A DNA stretch of 64,000 nt, from NCBI RefSeq assembly GCF_040954835.1, contig NC_090717.1, forward strand, positions 248,001-312,000, written 5' to 3'. The notes below the pieces were generated by a model that made no database searches, was not told the origin of the DNA, and saw only the letters and a list, made by a program, of their open reading frames with translations. The position numbers were made by a program, and so were the translations under genes. Shown piece by piece: positions 1 to 10,310 of this stretch. This stretch comes from Lepisosteus oculatus. Its lineage: Eukaryota; Chordata; Actinopteri; Semionotiformes; Lepisosteidae. Every line of letters begins with the position of its first letter. Positions within the stretch are counted from its first letter, which is position 1.

Positions 1-498
1 TTTTCATCCTTAATCTCCTTGGGAACTTAATTTTGCCACAACGGAAAAGAGACACATCTCTGTAGAAGTTGTTCAATTCAGTGCTGGCAATTTCTGATAG
101 TATTTAATTTGCACTATTTTCAGTCATCATGACTGTACTGTTGGTTTTAAAATCTTCAAGATGGGTTTGTAATGTGTTTAAATCCACCACAGATTAATGT
201 GTTTTGTTACTACATTGTGTGGAAATATAAAATTGGAAGCAGCATTAAATCTCACTCTTTTGCCTCAGGCCCTATGCAGCTGTGAGCTCTGGTGTGTTAG
301 TGTTGGGCCCTCGTTGTGCCTGGTGTTGTTTTATAGTCAGAGTCTGGTGTTTGAACCACAAGAGCAGCACTGATGTCCTTAAGCAGATCAGGACACAGCG
401 GAGCCTATGCTGTCCTGTGGACTCCAGCTCCCCCAGTCGCCCTCCGCTCCACCCCTGTCTCTCCATGTGGGGAACCTCGCAGAGTCCCTGATGCACAC
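1..498. other. Upstream cabp1 sequence, no exon recognised
   Basis: Mostly AT-rich single-copy sequence with no recognisable exon. The cabp1 exon at 2038 begins in mid-protein, so this stretch is probably intron or 5' flank of cabp1. Short open frames here have no family features. Confidence 0.4.
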
Positions 499-1957
499 AG
501 TGTTGGAGGCAGTGACTGAGGCAGAGTGTTGGAGGCAGTGACTGAGGCAGAGTGTTGGAGGTAGTGACTGAGGCAGAGTGTTGGAGGCAGTGACTGAGGC
601 AGAGTGGTGGAGGCAGTGAATGAGACAGTGACTGAGGCAGAGTGGTGGAGGCAGTGACTGAGGCAGAGTGTTGCAGGTAGGGAATGAGGCAGTGACTAAG
701 GCAGAGTGTTGGAGGTAGTGAATTAGGTAGTGTGATGGAGGTATTGAATGAGACAGTGACTGAGGCAGAGTGGTGGAGGTAGGGATGAGGTAGTGACTGA
801 GGCAGAGTGTTGGAGGCAGTGACTGAGGCAGAGTGTTGGAGGCAGTGACTGAGGCAGAGTGTTGGAGGTAGTGACTGAGGCAGAGTGGTGGAGGCAGTGA
901 ATGAGACAGTGACTGAGGCAGAGTGGTGGAGGCAGTGACTGAGGCAGAGTGTTGCAGGTAGGGAATGAGGCAGTGACTGAGGCAGAGTTTTAGAGGTAGT
1001 GAATGAGGCAGAGACTGAGGCAGAGTGGTGGAGGCAGTGAATGAGACAGTGACTGAGGCAGAGTGGTGGAGGTAGGGAATGAGGTAGTGACTGAGGCAGG
1101 GTGATGGAGGTAGTGAATGAGGCAGAGTGGTGGAGGCAGTGAATGAGACAGTGACTGAGGCAGAGTGGTGGAGGCAGTGACTGAGGCAGAGTGTTGGAGG
1201 TAGTGACTGAGGCAGAGTGGTGGAGGCAGTGAATGAGACAGTGACTGAGGCAGAGTGGTGGAGGCAGTGACTGAGGCAGAGTGTTGCAGGTAGGGAATGA
1301 GGCAGTGACTGAGGCAGAGTGTTGGAGGTAGTGAATTAGGTAGTGTGATGGAGGTATTGAATGAGACAGTGACTGAGGCAGAGTGTTGGAGGTAGTGAAT
1401 GAGGCAGAGACTGAGGCAGAGTGGTGGAGGTAGGGAATGAGGTAGTGACTGAGGCAGGGTGATGGAGGTAGTGACTGAGGCAGGGTGATGGAGGTAGTGA
1501 CTGAGGCAGAGTGGTGGAGGTAGGGAATGAGGTAGTGACTGAGGCAGGGTGATGGAGGTAGTGAATGAGGCAGAGTGGTGGAGGTAGGGAATGAGGTAGT
1601 GACTGAGGCAGGGTGATGGAGGTAGTGAATGAGGCAGAGTGGTGGAGGTAGGGAATGAGGTAGTGACTGAGGCAGGGTGATGGAGGTAGTGAATGAGGCA
1701 GAGTGGTGGAGGTATTGGATGAGACAGTGACTGAGGCAGAGTGTTGGAGGTAGTGAATGAGGCAGAGACTGAGGCAGAGTGGTGGAGGCAGTGAATGAGA
1801 CAGTGACTGAGGCAGAGTGGTGGAGGTAGGGAATGAGGTAGTGACTGAGGCAGGGTGATGGAGGTAGTGAATGAGGCAGAGTGGTGGAGGTATTGGATGA
1901 GACAGTGACTGAGGCAGAGTGTTGGAGGTAGTGACTGAGGCAGAGTGATGGAGGTAG
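499..1957. repeat. 24-bp minisatellite upstream of the first visible cabp1 exon
   Basis: A head-to-tail array of about 60 imperfect copies of a 24-bp unit containing GTTGGAGGCAGTGACTGAGG, with GTTGG/GGTGG and AGTGA/AGGGA variants. The unit length is a multiple of three, so the minus strand stays open for more than 600 codons as a low-complexity Ser/Leu/Pro/His repeat. That frame is an array shadow, not a gene. The array stops about 80 bp before the cabp1 acceptor at 2037. Confidence 0.9.
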
Positions 1958-2037
1958 GAAGGTCCCAGAGGGGTGGCCAGGTAGGCAGGTTGCTCTGATG
2001 AGGCCTTGTGTCTTTACTCTGTTGTCTTTCTCCACAG

Positions 2038-5000
2038 GATAGAGAGCTGAGGCCAGAGGAGATAGATGGTGAGTCTGCGTGTCTGCCTCTCTCTCCCTGT
2101 CTGTGTGTCTCACTGTCTGTGTGTCTCTCTCAATTCAATTCAATTTTTCAATTTAAAGTGCTTTATTGGCATGACCAATGTGTAAAATCAATGTTGCCAA
2201 AGCAAAACAAATACAGTGAACATAAAACAAAAATCTAAATACATTTACAGACATTTACAATAAAGACACAATCATAAGATATTTACATATAAATATATGG
2301 AGCGTTATTGAGAGACAGACTCTCAATAAGTTCCTCAGGCTTTGACAGGAGATCACATACTGGGCTGCCAGTTCAACTGAATTCCCCCCTCTTCCCTCTC
2401 CCAGGAGGCCTTGGAGTTGTTATGATTCTGGCAGGTGTGGGAATTCTGGGATTGGATGTGTGCATTTAGGGAAGAATGTTTCTCTAATCCCAGAATATCT
2501 GTCAAAGTGCACCTCTGTCTCTATTTCTCCCTGCTGGCAGTGGGAGCGCAGCCTGTCCTCTCTGGGCATCCAGGTCTGCCTGTGTCGCCCAGTTTCTATG
2601 GCCAGGCTGTGGTCACTGAGCCTGTACTTCGTCAGGGTCTGTTTCTGTTTGCTGTTAATTATCTCAGTTATCTCAGTTTATCTCAGTGTGTATTGTCTGT
2701 TAAGGTTTCTGTAGCATTCCAGTTTATGTGTTTGTGTGTGTGTGTCCCAATGTGTGAGATATTGTTGTTTGATCTGTGCTGTGATGTGGTTGAGTCTGAG
2801 TCGTGGTGCTCTAGCAGTGCTGTCCTGAGGCTGGTTAGTGTCGGTGTGGCTCAGGTCAGTGAGCCTCAGGACCAGCTGGCTCAGGGGGCTCTGTTTTGGG
2901 CTCAGCTCTTGGCTCAGCAGGGCTTTGAGGTGGTAGGAATTTTGGTCGCTGTTTTTTAGATGTAGCCAATACTTTAATACTCTTTTCTGTATGTTTATCA
3001 TTGTGAGTACTGGCCTAATTTGGTCTTGGACGTATTGTTAGGTGCTTTTCTCTGCACACGGAGGATGTTTCTACAGATCTCCATGTGCAGAGTTTCTGTG
3101 GGGTGTTTGTCCCATTGAGTGTAATCCTAGTCTGTGAGGGGACCCCACACTTCACTGCCGCATAGGTCAATGGGTTGGATTACACTTTGAAATATTTGGA
3201 GCCAGATTCTTGTTGGTGGGTTGATGTTGAAGAGCCTCCTTCTTATTGTGTAGAAAGCCCTGAGTGCCTTCTCCCTCAGTGCCTTCACTGCCAGGTCAAA
3301 ACTCCCAGAAGAGCTGATGGTGAGACCGAGATATGTGTAGCTGGATGTCTGTCTCTGTCTCTCTGTCTCACACCCAGCCTCTCTATTTGTCTGCAGAGCT
3401 GAAAGAGGCCTTCAAGGAGTTTGATAAGGACCGAGACGGCTTCATCAGCTGTAAGGACCTGGGCAACTGCATGCGGACGATGGGCTACATGCCCACCGAG
3501 ATGGAGCTGATCGAGCTCAGCCAGCAGATCAACATGAACTGTGAGTCGCACCCAGCACCTGTGCTCCTGTCCCCTGTCTGTCTGATCCCCGGTCTGTCCC
3601 CGAGTCTGCCCCCCTCATACCCCAGTCTGTCAGTCTATCCCCTCAGTCTGTCCCCCTGTTTGTCCCTCCAGTCTGTCCCAGTCTCTCAGTCTGTCCCCCA
3701 GTCTTTCCCAGTATGTCCCCAGTCTGTCAGTGTTTCCCCCCAGTCAGTCCACCCAGTCTGTCAGTGTGTCCCCCCAGTCTGTCAGTCTGTCCCCAGTCCG
3801 GATCCAGGGCTGTGTCCCTGACTCTCTTTCTGTCCGGCAGTGGGGGGCCATGTGGACTTTGAGGACTTTGTGGAGCTGATGGGTCCCAAGCTGCTGGCGG
3901 AGACGGCAGACATGATCGGAGTGAAGGAGCTGAGAGATGCCTTCAGAGAGGTGAGAGAGGTGGAGGGACAGGAGATGGAGGAGGGAGAGAGGAGGAGACA
4001 GATGGAGAGGAGAGGAAGAGGGATGAAGAAGGAGCTAGCATTTCATTTGTATCCGTGCTTTCATTTCTCACAGATTTGTGGAGCTATCACTCATCTCCCT
4101 TCCCTCTCCTCTCCCCTGACTGTCTCTCCTGTCTCCTATCCCTCTCTCCTCTCCTCTCTCCTCTCCCCTGTCGCTCTCTGCTCTCTCCTGATTGTCTCTC
4201 CTCTCTCTGTCCCTCCCAGTTTGACACGAATGGCGATGGGGAGATCAGCACAGCAGAGCTCAGGGAGGCCATGAAGAAGCTGCTGGGGCAGCAGGTGGGA
4301 CATCGAGACCTGGAGGAGATCCTGAGGGACATCGACCTGAATGGAGACGGACATGTGGACTTCGAGGGTGAGGGTCCTGGGGTCTCCCCAGAGAGACAGC
4401 GAGAGACTGGGGTCTCCCCAGAGAGACAGCGAGAGACTGGGGTCTCCCCAGAGAGACAGCGAGGGACTGGGGTCTCCCCAGAGAAACAGCGAGAGACTGG
4501 GGTCTCCCCAGAGAGACAGCGAGAGACTGGGGTCTCCCCAGAGAGACAGCGAGAGACTGGGGTCTCCCCAGAGAGACAGCGAGGGACTGGGGTCTCCCCA
4601 GAGAGACAGCGAGAGACTGGGGTCTCCCCAGAGAAACAGCGAGAGACTGGGGGCTCCCCAGAGAGACAGCGAGGGACTGGGGTCTCCCCAGAGAAACAGC
4701 GAGAGACTGGGGTCTCCCCAGAGAGACAGTAAGGGACTGGGGGCTCCCCAGAGAGACAGTGAGGGACTGGGGCTCCCCAGAGAGACAGGGAGGGACTGGG
4801 GGCTCCCCATATAGATGGTGAGAGACTGGGGGCAACCCAGAGAGACAGTGAGGGACTGGGGCTCCCCAGAGAGAGGGATGGTGCTCAGGTTATCTGCTGC
4901 CCAGGGGATCAGAGCGCCTCTCCGAGGGAGGAGAGAGAGTCAGATACGGATAACGTGATAGTTTCCTGCACTGATTTGCTCCCTCTCTTTTCCACTAATC

Positions 5001-5734
5001 TCATTCTTTTGGGAATTCTGGGATTAGATTCTTTATTTTACAGAAGAATGTCGATCTAATCCTGGAGTATTTCTCACAGTGCAGCAGGAAGTGCATCTCT
5101 GTCTCTGCTTCTCCCCGCTGGCAGTGGGAGAACAGCCTGTCTTCTCTGGACAGCCAGGCCTACCTGTGTCCAGTTTCTATGTCCAGTCTGTGGTCACTCT
5201 GGGGGCGGAGCGGTGGCACTGTCGCTAAGGATCTGCGGCTGTAGCTCGAAGGTTGCTGGTTCAAATCCCGCGGCCGCCAGAGAAAACCTACTCCGTTGAG
5301 CCCCTGAGGAAGGCCCTTAACCCCAACTGCTCCAGGGGCGCTGTACAATGGCTGACCCTGCGCTCTGACCCCAAGCTTCTCTCCCTGTCTGTGTCTCAAG
5401 ACTAATTCCTAATGCAAGAAATTGTATAGGGCTAATAAAGTGATCTTATCTTATCTTACTCTGCCTGTGCTCTCTGGACAGCCAGGTCTGCCTGTGTCCA
5501 GTTTCTATGGCCAGGCTGTGCTTACAAAGCCTATTATTTGTCAGGGTCTGTTTCTCTTTACTGTCTCTCACCCTGGTCAGGTATTCTGCTAGTGTGTGTT
5601 GTCTGTTTAAGGCTTGTGTGCAAGGTAGCGTATGGTGCTGTAACTGGGTTGACCCAAACAGCCTTTTGATTTATCTGCCCTCTCACTGTCCCTCCCTGCT
5701 CTCTGCAGAGTTCGTCAGGATGATGTCGCGCTGA
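2038..5734 (+). CDS. cabp1: Calcium-binding protein 1 (CaBP1-type EF-hand Ca2+ sensor), 3' exons only
   Basis: Neuronal calmodulin-like Ca2+ sensor; family members modulate voltage-gated Ca2+ channels and IP3 receptors. Exons: 2038-2068, 3397-3540, 3841-3950, 4220-4367, 5709-5734, all with GT/AG borders and matching phases, giving 152 C-terminal residues. EF1 loop is at about residues 20-31 ([12 protein letters not shown], with Asp at position 12 as in CaBP1). EF2 (around GGHVDFED) lacks the Ca2+ ligands, the family hallmark. EF3 (97-108, [12 protein letters not shown]) and EF4 (134-145, [12 protein letters not shown]) are canonical. The protein ends in EFVRMMSR, the CaBP1/2/5 terminus. I chose cabp1 over cabp2/4/5 from the sequence [11 protein letters not shown] and because mlec follows, as in human. 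The variable N-terminal exons (myristoylated or caldendrin-like starts) were not found and probably lie upstream of the window. Confidence 0.93.
2126..3335 (-). mobile_element. Non-LTR retrotransposon fragment (LINE family A), cabp1 intron
   Basis: Minus-strand 3' portion of a LINE that recurs through the window (also at 4990, 20622, 23580, 27695 and 47060). It ends at 2126 with the 3' terminus GCCAATAAAGCACTTTAAAT read on the minus strand, the same end as the plus-strand copy at about 31170. The encoded C-terminal region is broken by stops. I cannot place the family in a named clade from sequence alone. It fills most of the intron between the first two visible cabp1 exons. Confidence 0.75.
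4370..4865. repeat. 30-bp minisatellite starting at a cabp1 splice donor
   Basis: About 16 copies of a 30-bp unit containing GGGGTCTCCCCAGAGAGACA. The array starts within a few bases of the donor of the cabp1 exon ending at 4367. Because 30 is a multiple of three, frames stay open on both strands; these are artefacts of the repeat. Confidence 0.92.
4990..5600 (-). mobile_element. LINE family A fragments interrupted by a tRNA-type SINE
   Basis: Sequence from 4990 to about 5200 and again from about 5459 to 5600 matches the minus-strand LINE family A copies at 2440-2700 and 20940-21190. The SINE at 5201 sits between the pieces. Part of the LINE (the GTGTCCAGTTTCTATG stretch) occurs on both sides, so a local duplication may have occurred as well as insertion. 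Confidence 0.65.
5201..5458 (+). mobile_element. tRNA-derived SINE
   Basis: Begins with a GC-rich tRNA-like head and carries a good RNA polymerase III B box, GGTTCAAATCC, at 5258-5268. An A-box-like segment (GTGGCACTGTCGCTAAGG) lies upstream. It ends in a TTATC-type simple tail. A second copy in reverse orientation lies at 18066-18262. The sequence does not fold into a full tRNA and has a long non-tRNA body, so it is a SINE, not a tRNA gene. Confidence 0.8.
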
Positions 5735-6390
5735 GGACAGGAGGTGTGGCGTCTCTGTGGATTTTCACTGGAGGAGAGCAGCTATCCCCACCCTGTCCCT
5801 GAGAGAGAGGGGAGAGAAGAGATGGGGAAAGGGAACAAGAGTGAGAGGGAAGAGAGAGGGAAGAGGAAAGAAAGGAGACCGACTGAGCCATCAGCCCTGA
5901 GAGAACTGGAAACGTTTGAAGTACCTCTGACCTGGAGAGACACTAATCACTATGACCTCTATATTCGTTTCACTGCCACCTTGATAGGACTGTCTGAACA
6001 GAACACTGAACCACAGTGACCAGCTGACACCCTGACTGATCTGCGCACTGACCGCCAGACAGAGACGTCGTCAGACGGATGGACATTCTCAGCACTTTCT
6101 CACCCCTGCCCTCCCCGTTTCATATCCTGGCTGGGGGCGGGGACCCCCCACCCCGTGTCTGCCGTGTTTTTCTGCGTGTCTGTGTGCCTGTGCACGAGAC
6201 TCCGTGTGGAGCTGTGCGTGTGCCGTGGCGTGAGTGTGCAGGCGTGTTTCCAAGCCTCTGTTGTCTCTCTGTGTGCGTCTGTCCTCATCCCTGTGGCTGC
6301 ATGCATGCCAAAAACACACAACCAAATGAATGAAGAGGCTTGTTCTTATTCAAGAGGAAATGATGAATAAATCATGCAAATGAGGATCTG
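5735..6390 (+). terminator. cabp1: cabp1 3' UTR with poly(A) signal
   Basis: Sequence after the TGA at 5732-5734 has no further gene features. The canonical signal AATAAA lies at 6366-6371, giving a 3' UTR of about 0.65 kb. The exact cleavage site cannot be seen. Confidence 0.65.
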
Positions 6391-6733
6391 AGTGCTTCTG
6401 GTCGCTCTCTCCCTCGACCGGGACGGCATGCCGCTGCCTGGGGATAGGGGCTGCTGTGTGGATTCTGGGGATTCATTAACATATCGATCTGTTTATTGAT
6501 CGGAGTCTTGGCACAGCTCCGTAGCGGAAGCCATGCTGTTTTATTCGCAGAAGTGGTCAGTTAAGAGATGCTCCGCAGTCTGGAGAGACACAGCCTCCTG
6601 TTCTCAGGAGAGGTGTTCTCTGGTGTCTCCCGTTAGTGACTGACAGGACTAATCCTGCCACCTGGTGGCCAAAACCGAGCATAGTATTCCACAACGAAGT
6701 GTTCCTCACACATGGAGACAATCCTACTGTTAT

Positions 6734-7320
6734 AATAATAATAATAATAATAATTGCTTACACTTATATAGCGCTTTTCTGGACACTCCACTCAAAGCGC
6801 TTTACAGGTAATGGGGATCCCTTCCACCACCACCAATGTGTAGCATCCACCTGGATGATGCGACAGCAGCCATAGTGCGCCAGAACGCTCACCACACATC
6901 AGCTATCAGTGGGGAGGAGAGCAGAGTAATGTAGTCAATTCATAGAGGGGGAGTATTAGGAGGCCATGATTGGTAAGGGCCAATTGGAAATTTGGCCAGG
7001 ACACCGGGGTTACATCCCTACTCTTTTCGAGAAGCGCCCTGGGATTTTTAATGACCACAGAGAGTCAGGACCTCGGTTTTACATCTCATCCGAAGGACGG
7101 CGCCTGTTTACAGTATAGTGTCCCCATCACTATACTGGGGCATTAGGACCCACATGGACCACAGGGTGAGCGCCCCCTGCTGGCCCCACTAACACCTCTT
7201 ACAGCAGCAACCTTAGTTTTTCCCAGGAGGTCTCCCATCCAGGTACTGACTAGGCTCACACCTGCTTAGCTTCAGTGGGCTGCTAGTTGTGAGTTGCAGG
7301 GTGATATGGCTGCTGGATAC
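6734..7320 (-). mobile_element. 5S rRNA-derived SINE (SINE3 type), full-length copy
   Basis: Read on the minus strand, the head (about 7317 down to 7200) matches vertebrate 5S rRNA: CCATATCACCCTG, AAGCTAAGCAGG, AGTACCTGGATGGGAGACC and CCTGGGAA in order, covering the internal Pol III control regions. A body of roughly 450 bp follows and ends in a short TAA-repeat tail at 6734-6755. Related copies are at 32705-33300 (+), 39119-39700 (-) and 62395-62735 (-, head missing). The 5S part is too diverged and is fused to a tail, so it is not a functional 5S gene. Confidence 0.85.
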
Positions 7321-7649
7321 TGTTGCACATCCCAGCATCCCTTCAGCCTGTTATCAACTGCTGTTCACAAGGGAGCAAAGATTTGAAGTCATAGCGCATT
7401 GAGTGATGTACTGAGTTTTGCTATGGTATTCTACAGATTTGGATAAAGAAAAAAAATGTATTTACATTTTTATCAGATTGCAAAAAGGGCCCAGAATAAC
7501 TCCAGCATCTAGATCAGATGAGAGAGAAGTTTTGTTTTCCCTCTGAGGGTCTTTTCAATGTCGTATGATGACGTCTGCTGAGGACTGACAGGCCAGGTTG
7601 CCATGGAGATGAGCCATCCCTCTCTCTCCCGCACGGCGCTCTCCTGCTC

Positions 7650-7810
7650 TCTGGTGGCGGACCTTGTAATTACAAAAGGAATTACACCTGAAGAAGGCTT
7701 CACAGCCGAAACGTTGTGTTTTCTCTCTTCTCTTTTCCGCATGGAATAAACCTATTACTTGTTCCTTTGCAGCCTACGCATGCTGACGCAGCTCCCCACC
7801 TGAACTACTT
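7650..7810. repeat. Possible interspersed repeat end
   Basis: Contains the phrase GAAGAAGGCTTCACAGCCG followed by AAACGTTG and an AATAAA, a type of sequence I associate with dispersed vertebrate repeats. Only one copy is in the window, so dispersal cannot be shown here. Confidence 0.25.
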
Positions 7811-7949
7811 GTAATTGCAGGTTCATCAGACTCCCTGCGGCTGCAGCAGGCAGCTGGGAGTGAGTGTGTGAGAACATACGAGCGGAGACAAACAAGAGGA
7901 GGGCATCTGACTCCATTTTCACTGGTTATTCTGGAGACGTTCCCGGGGG

Positions 7950-9000
7950 TGACTTTGAGGAATCTGAAACCTTGGATCAGGTTCCCTCATAGTCCTCTCA
8001 GTTCAAGACATTCAGTTCCTTCAGCCTGTCAGTGTGGGACACTCCCTTCAGACTAAAGACACTCAGTTCCTCCAGCCTGTCAGTGTGGGACACTCCCTTC
8101 AGGCTAAAGACACTCAGTTCCTCCACCCTGTCAGTGTGGGACACTCCCTTCGGACTAAAGAGACTCAGTTCCCTCAGACCGTCAGTGCGGGACACTCCCT
8201 TCAGACTAAAGAGACTCAGTTCCTCCCGCCTGTCAGTGTGGGATACTCCCTTCAGACTAAAGAGACTCAGTTCCCTCAGACCGTCAGTGTGGGACAATGC
8301 TTTCAGGCTAAAGAGACTCAGTTCCTCTAGCCTGTCAATGTTGGACACTCCCTTCAGACTAAAGAGACTCTGTTCCTTCAGCCTGTCAGTGTGGGACACT
8401 GACACTCCTTTCAGACTAAAGAGAGTCAGTTTCTTCAGCCTGTCAGTGTGGGACACTCCCACCAGACTAAAGAGACTCAGTTCCTCCAGCCTGTCAGTGT
8501 GGGACAATCCCTTCAGACTAAAGAGACTCAGTTCCTCCCGCCTGTCAGTGTGGGATACTCCCTTCAGACTAAAGAGAGTCAGTTCCCTCAGACCATCAGT
8601 GTGGGACAATGCTTTCAGGCTAAAGAGACTCAGTTCCTCTAGCCTGTCAATGTTGGACACTCACTCCAGACTAAAGAGAATCAGTTCCTCCAGCCTGTCA
8701 GTGCGGGACACTGACACTCCCTTCAGACTAAAGAGACTCTGTTTCTTCAGCCTGTCAGTGTGGGACACTCCCACCAGACTAAAGAGACTCAGTTCCTCCA
8801 GCCTGTCAGTGTGGGACAATCCCTTCAGACTAAAGAGACTCAGTTCCCTCAGCCTGTCAGTGTGGGACACTCCCTTCAGACTAAAGAGACTCTGTTCCTT
8901 CAGCCTGTCAGTGTGGGACACTCACATCAGACAAAAGAGACTCAGTTCCTCTCGCTTGTCAATGTGGGACACTCCCTCCAGACTAAAGAGACTCAGTGAG
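7950..9000. repeat. About 51-bp minisatellite upstream of mlec
   Basis: About 20 copies of a roughly 51-bp unit containing CTTCAGACTAAAGAGACTCA and CCAGCCTGTCAGTGTGGGAC. The sequence just before the array (7955-8010) looks like the unrepeated parent segment. The same unit forms a second, shorter array in hnf1a intron 6 (44575-44870). Open frames of 200-360 codons on both strands are shadows of the repeat. Confidence 0.92.
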
Positions 9001-9129
9001 CATTTAGAATTTAGAATTGTGCTTTTCCATTTTTTAGGATATACTTCGGATATTAGGATGACATTGAATTATCCCTGTTGTGTTATTTCCTGGTTACAAA
9101 CTTCCGGCTCAAGCCACTGAGCATCTGGT

Positions 9130-9225
9130 GTCGCCATGGAAACTCTCCAGCACCCATTCATTCGCCTAATCTCCCACAATGCATTGCTGCCACGCTGCGC
9201 TGGACCAATCTGATTGGATAGGCCC
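9130..9225. promoter_or_regulatory. Motif cluster: RFX X-box-like, ZNF143-like, CCAAT boxes
   Basis: GTCGCCATGGAAAC at 9130-9143 fits the RFX X-box consensus (GTNRCCATGGNAAC). CTCCCACAATGCATT near 9171-9185 resembles the ZNF143/Staf core (TCCCAnnATGC). GGACCAATCTGATTGG follows near 9204-9219, with CCAAT on both strands. The cluster is 1.1 kb upstream of the mlec start codon. It could be a distal mlec element or the promoter of an unannotated transcript. Motif matches only. Confidence 0.35.
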
Positions 9226-9728
9226 AGGACGTACCATCTTTACACCGAATAGGTAGGTTACGAGCTCTGGATAGTTTTACAAATTGACATTCAGTGAAGA
9301 GCTCTCCAATTATGATAGATGTTTATCGCTATATAATTTTTGAACATAATATACTTAATTTTCTCCTCATATGGAGGGAAATGAACTATTTAATTATATG
9401 AAAAGGTAAATGATTCTTCCTCTGTTTAAGAAATACATACCAGAGTCTGCCGAGATGGCATCTAGCCAGATTAAACCATTTTAACATAGGGGAGATTTGG
9501 ATACATGCCATTTTTCACAATTTAACGCACACAACGTAGACATACATAAAAAGTATTTATCCTCGTTTTATTTGAAAGTTTAAACGTCTGAGTTGCTGGT
9601 GTCGTATAAAAGAGAGGAAAGACCAGGCAGAATCAGTTACGCGGGAACGGGCGCTCCCCGCTGCGAGTTCATGCGCCTGCCTTCCGCATTCTGTCAGCCG
9701 AACGGCCTGTGGCTCTACCAAACCAGCA

Positions 9729-9840
9729 GCCCCGCCCCCTCGCTCTCCCATTGGCCGTCATTTGCATCATATTAACATAACGGCCTGAAATTCTAAGCTT
9801 CGGGGCTCCACGGTCTACTGCTGCCGCACTCTGATTGGTC
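9729..9840 (+). promoter_or_regulatory. mlec: Probable mlec proximal promoter motifs
   Basis: A GC box (CCCCGCCCC, 9729-9737), an inverted CCAAT box (ATTGG, 9750-9754), a perfect octamer ATTTGCAT (9760-9767) and a second inverted CCAAT (9834-9838) lie 470-580 bp before the mlec ATG, just upstream of the CpG-rich first exon. No TATA box is placed convincingly. Transcription start unknown. Confidence 0.4.
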
Positions 9841-10310
9841 ACCGTTGCGCACGTCTGCGTTAAAAATCACTCGCTCATGAATATTAAAAAATGTGTTGCT
9901 CTAATCCCCCACAATTGGCTGCTGGACTGCCTGTCTACTCTCCGACTCACAGGCAGCATGTTAGGTTTCCTCCTTCTCTTGAACCCGCAACTGTGAGCTG
10001 CTGTACCGTGGAGGCCTGAATGGAAATCAAAGATTTTTATGTTGGGAGCAGACATCTAAACAATTATAGTGATCTGGAATTGCACTTCTGAGAAGCGTAA
10101 TTAATCATCTGGAGAGGCACGGCGGAGAGAGGGGTGCGAGTGCCGCGGTCTGAGCCGGGAAGTGAGGGCTCGCAGGTACAGGGCACACCGGTCCGCACCT
10201 CAGCGGTGCTCGGCACACGGACACTGCGGCACACAGCCCCCTCTGCCGCCCCCGATCCTCGCTCTGCGCCGCCGGTCGCCTCCTCGTCGCCTGCCCGGGT
10301 CGGAGCGCTC

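Noticed and set aside
272-2113. 613-codon minus-strand open frame
   Set aside because: It is the translation of the 24-bp minisatellite, low in complexity and without domain, splice or start support.
4136-4835. Several frames of about 150-225 codons
   Set aside because: Shadows of the 30-bp repeat; only the cabp1 exon at 4220-4367 within this stretch is real.
5201-5275. tRNA gene
   Set aside because: A good B box but no complete cloverleaf; it continues into a SINE body with a reverse copy at 18066.
7200-7317. 5S rRNA gene
   Set aside because: Clear 5S similarity but diverged, fused to a SINE body and repeated in the window, so a SINE head.
8032-9120. 362-codon plus-strand frame and related minus frames
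   Set aside because: They come from the 51-bp array; every copy gives the same short peptide.
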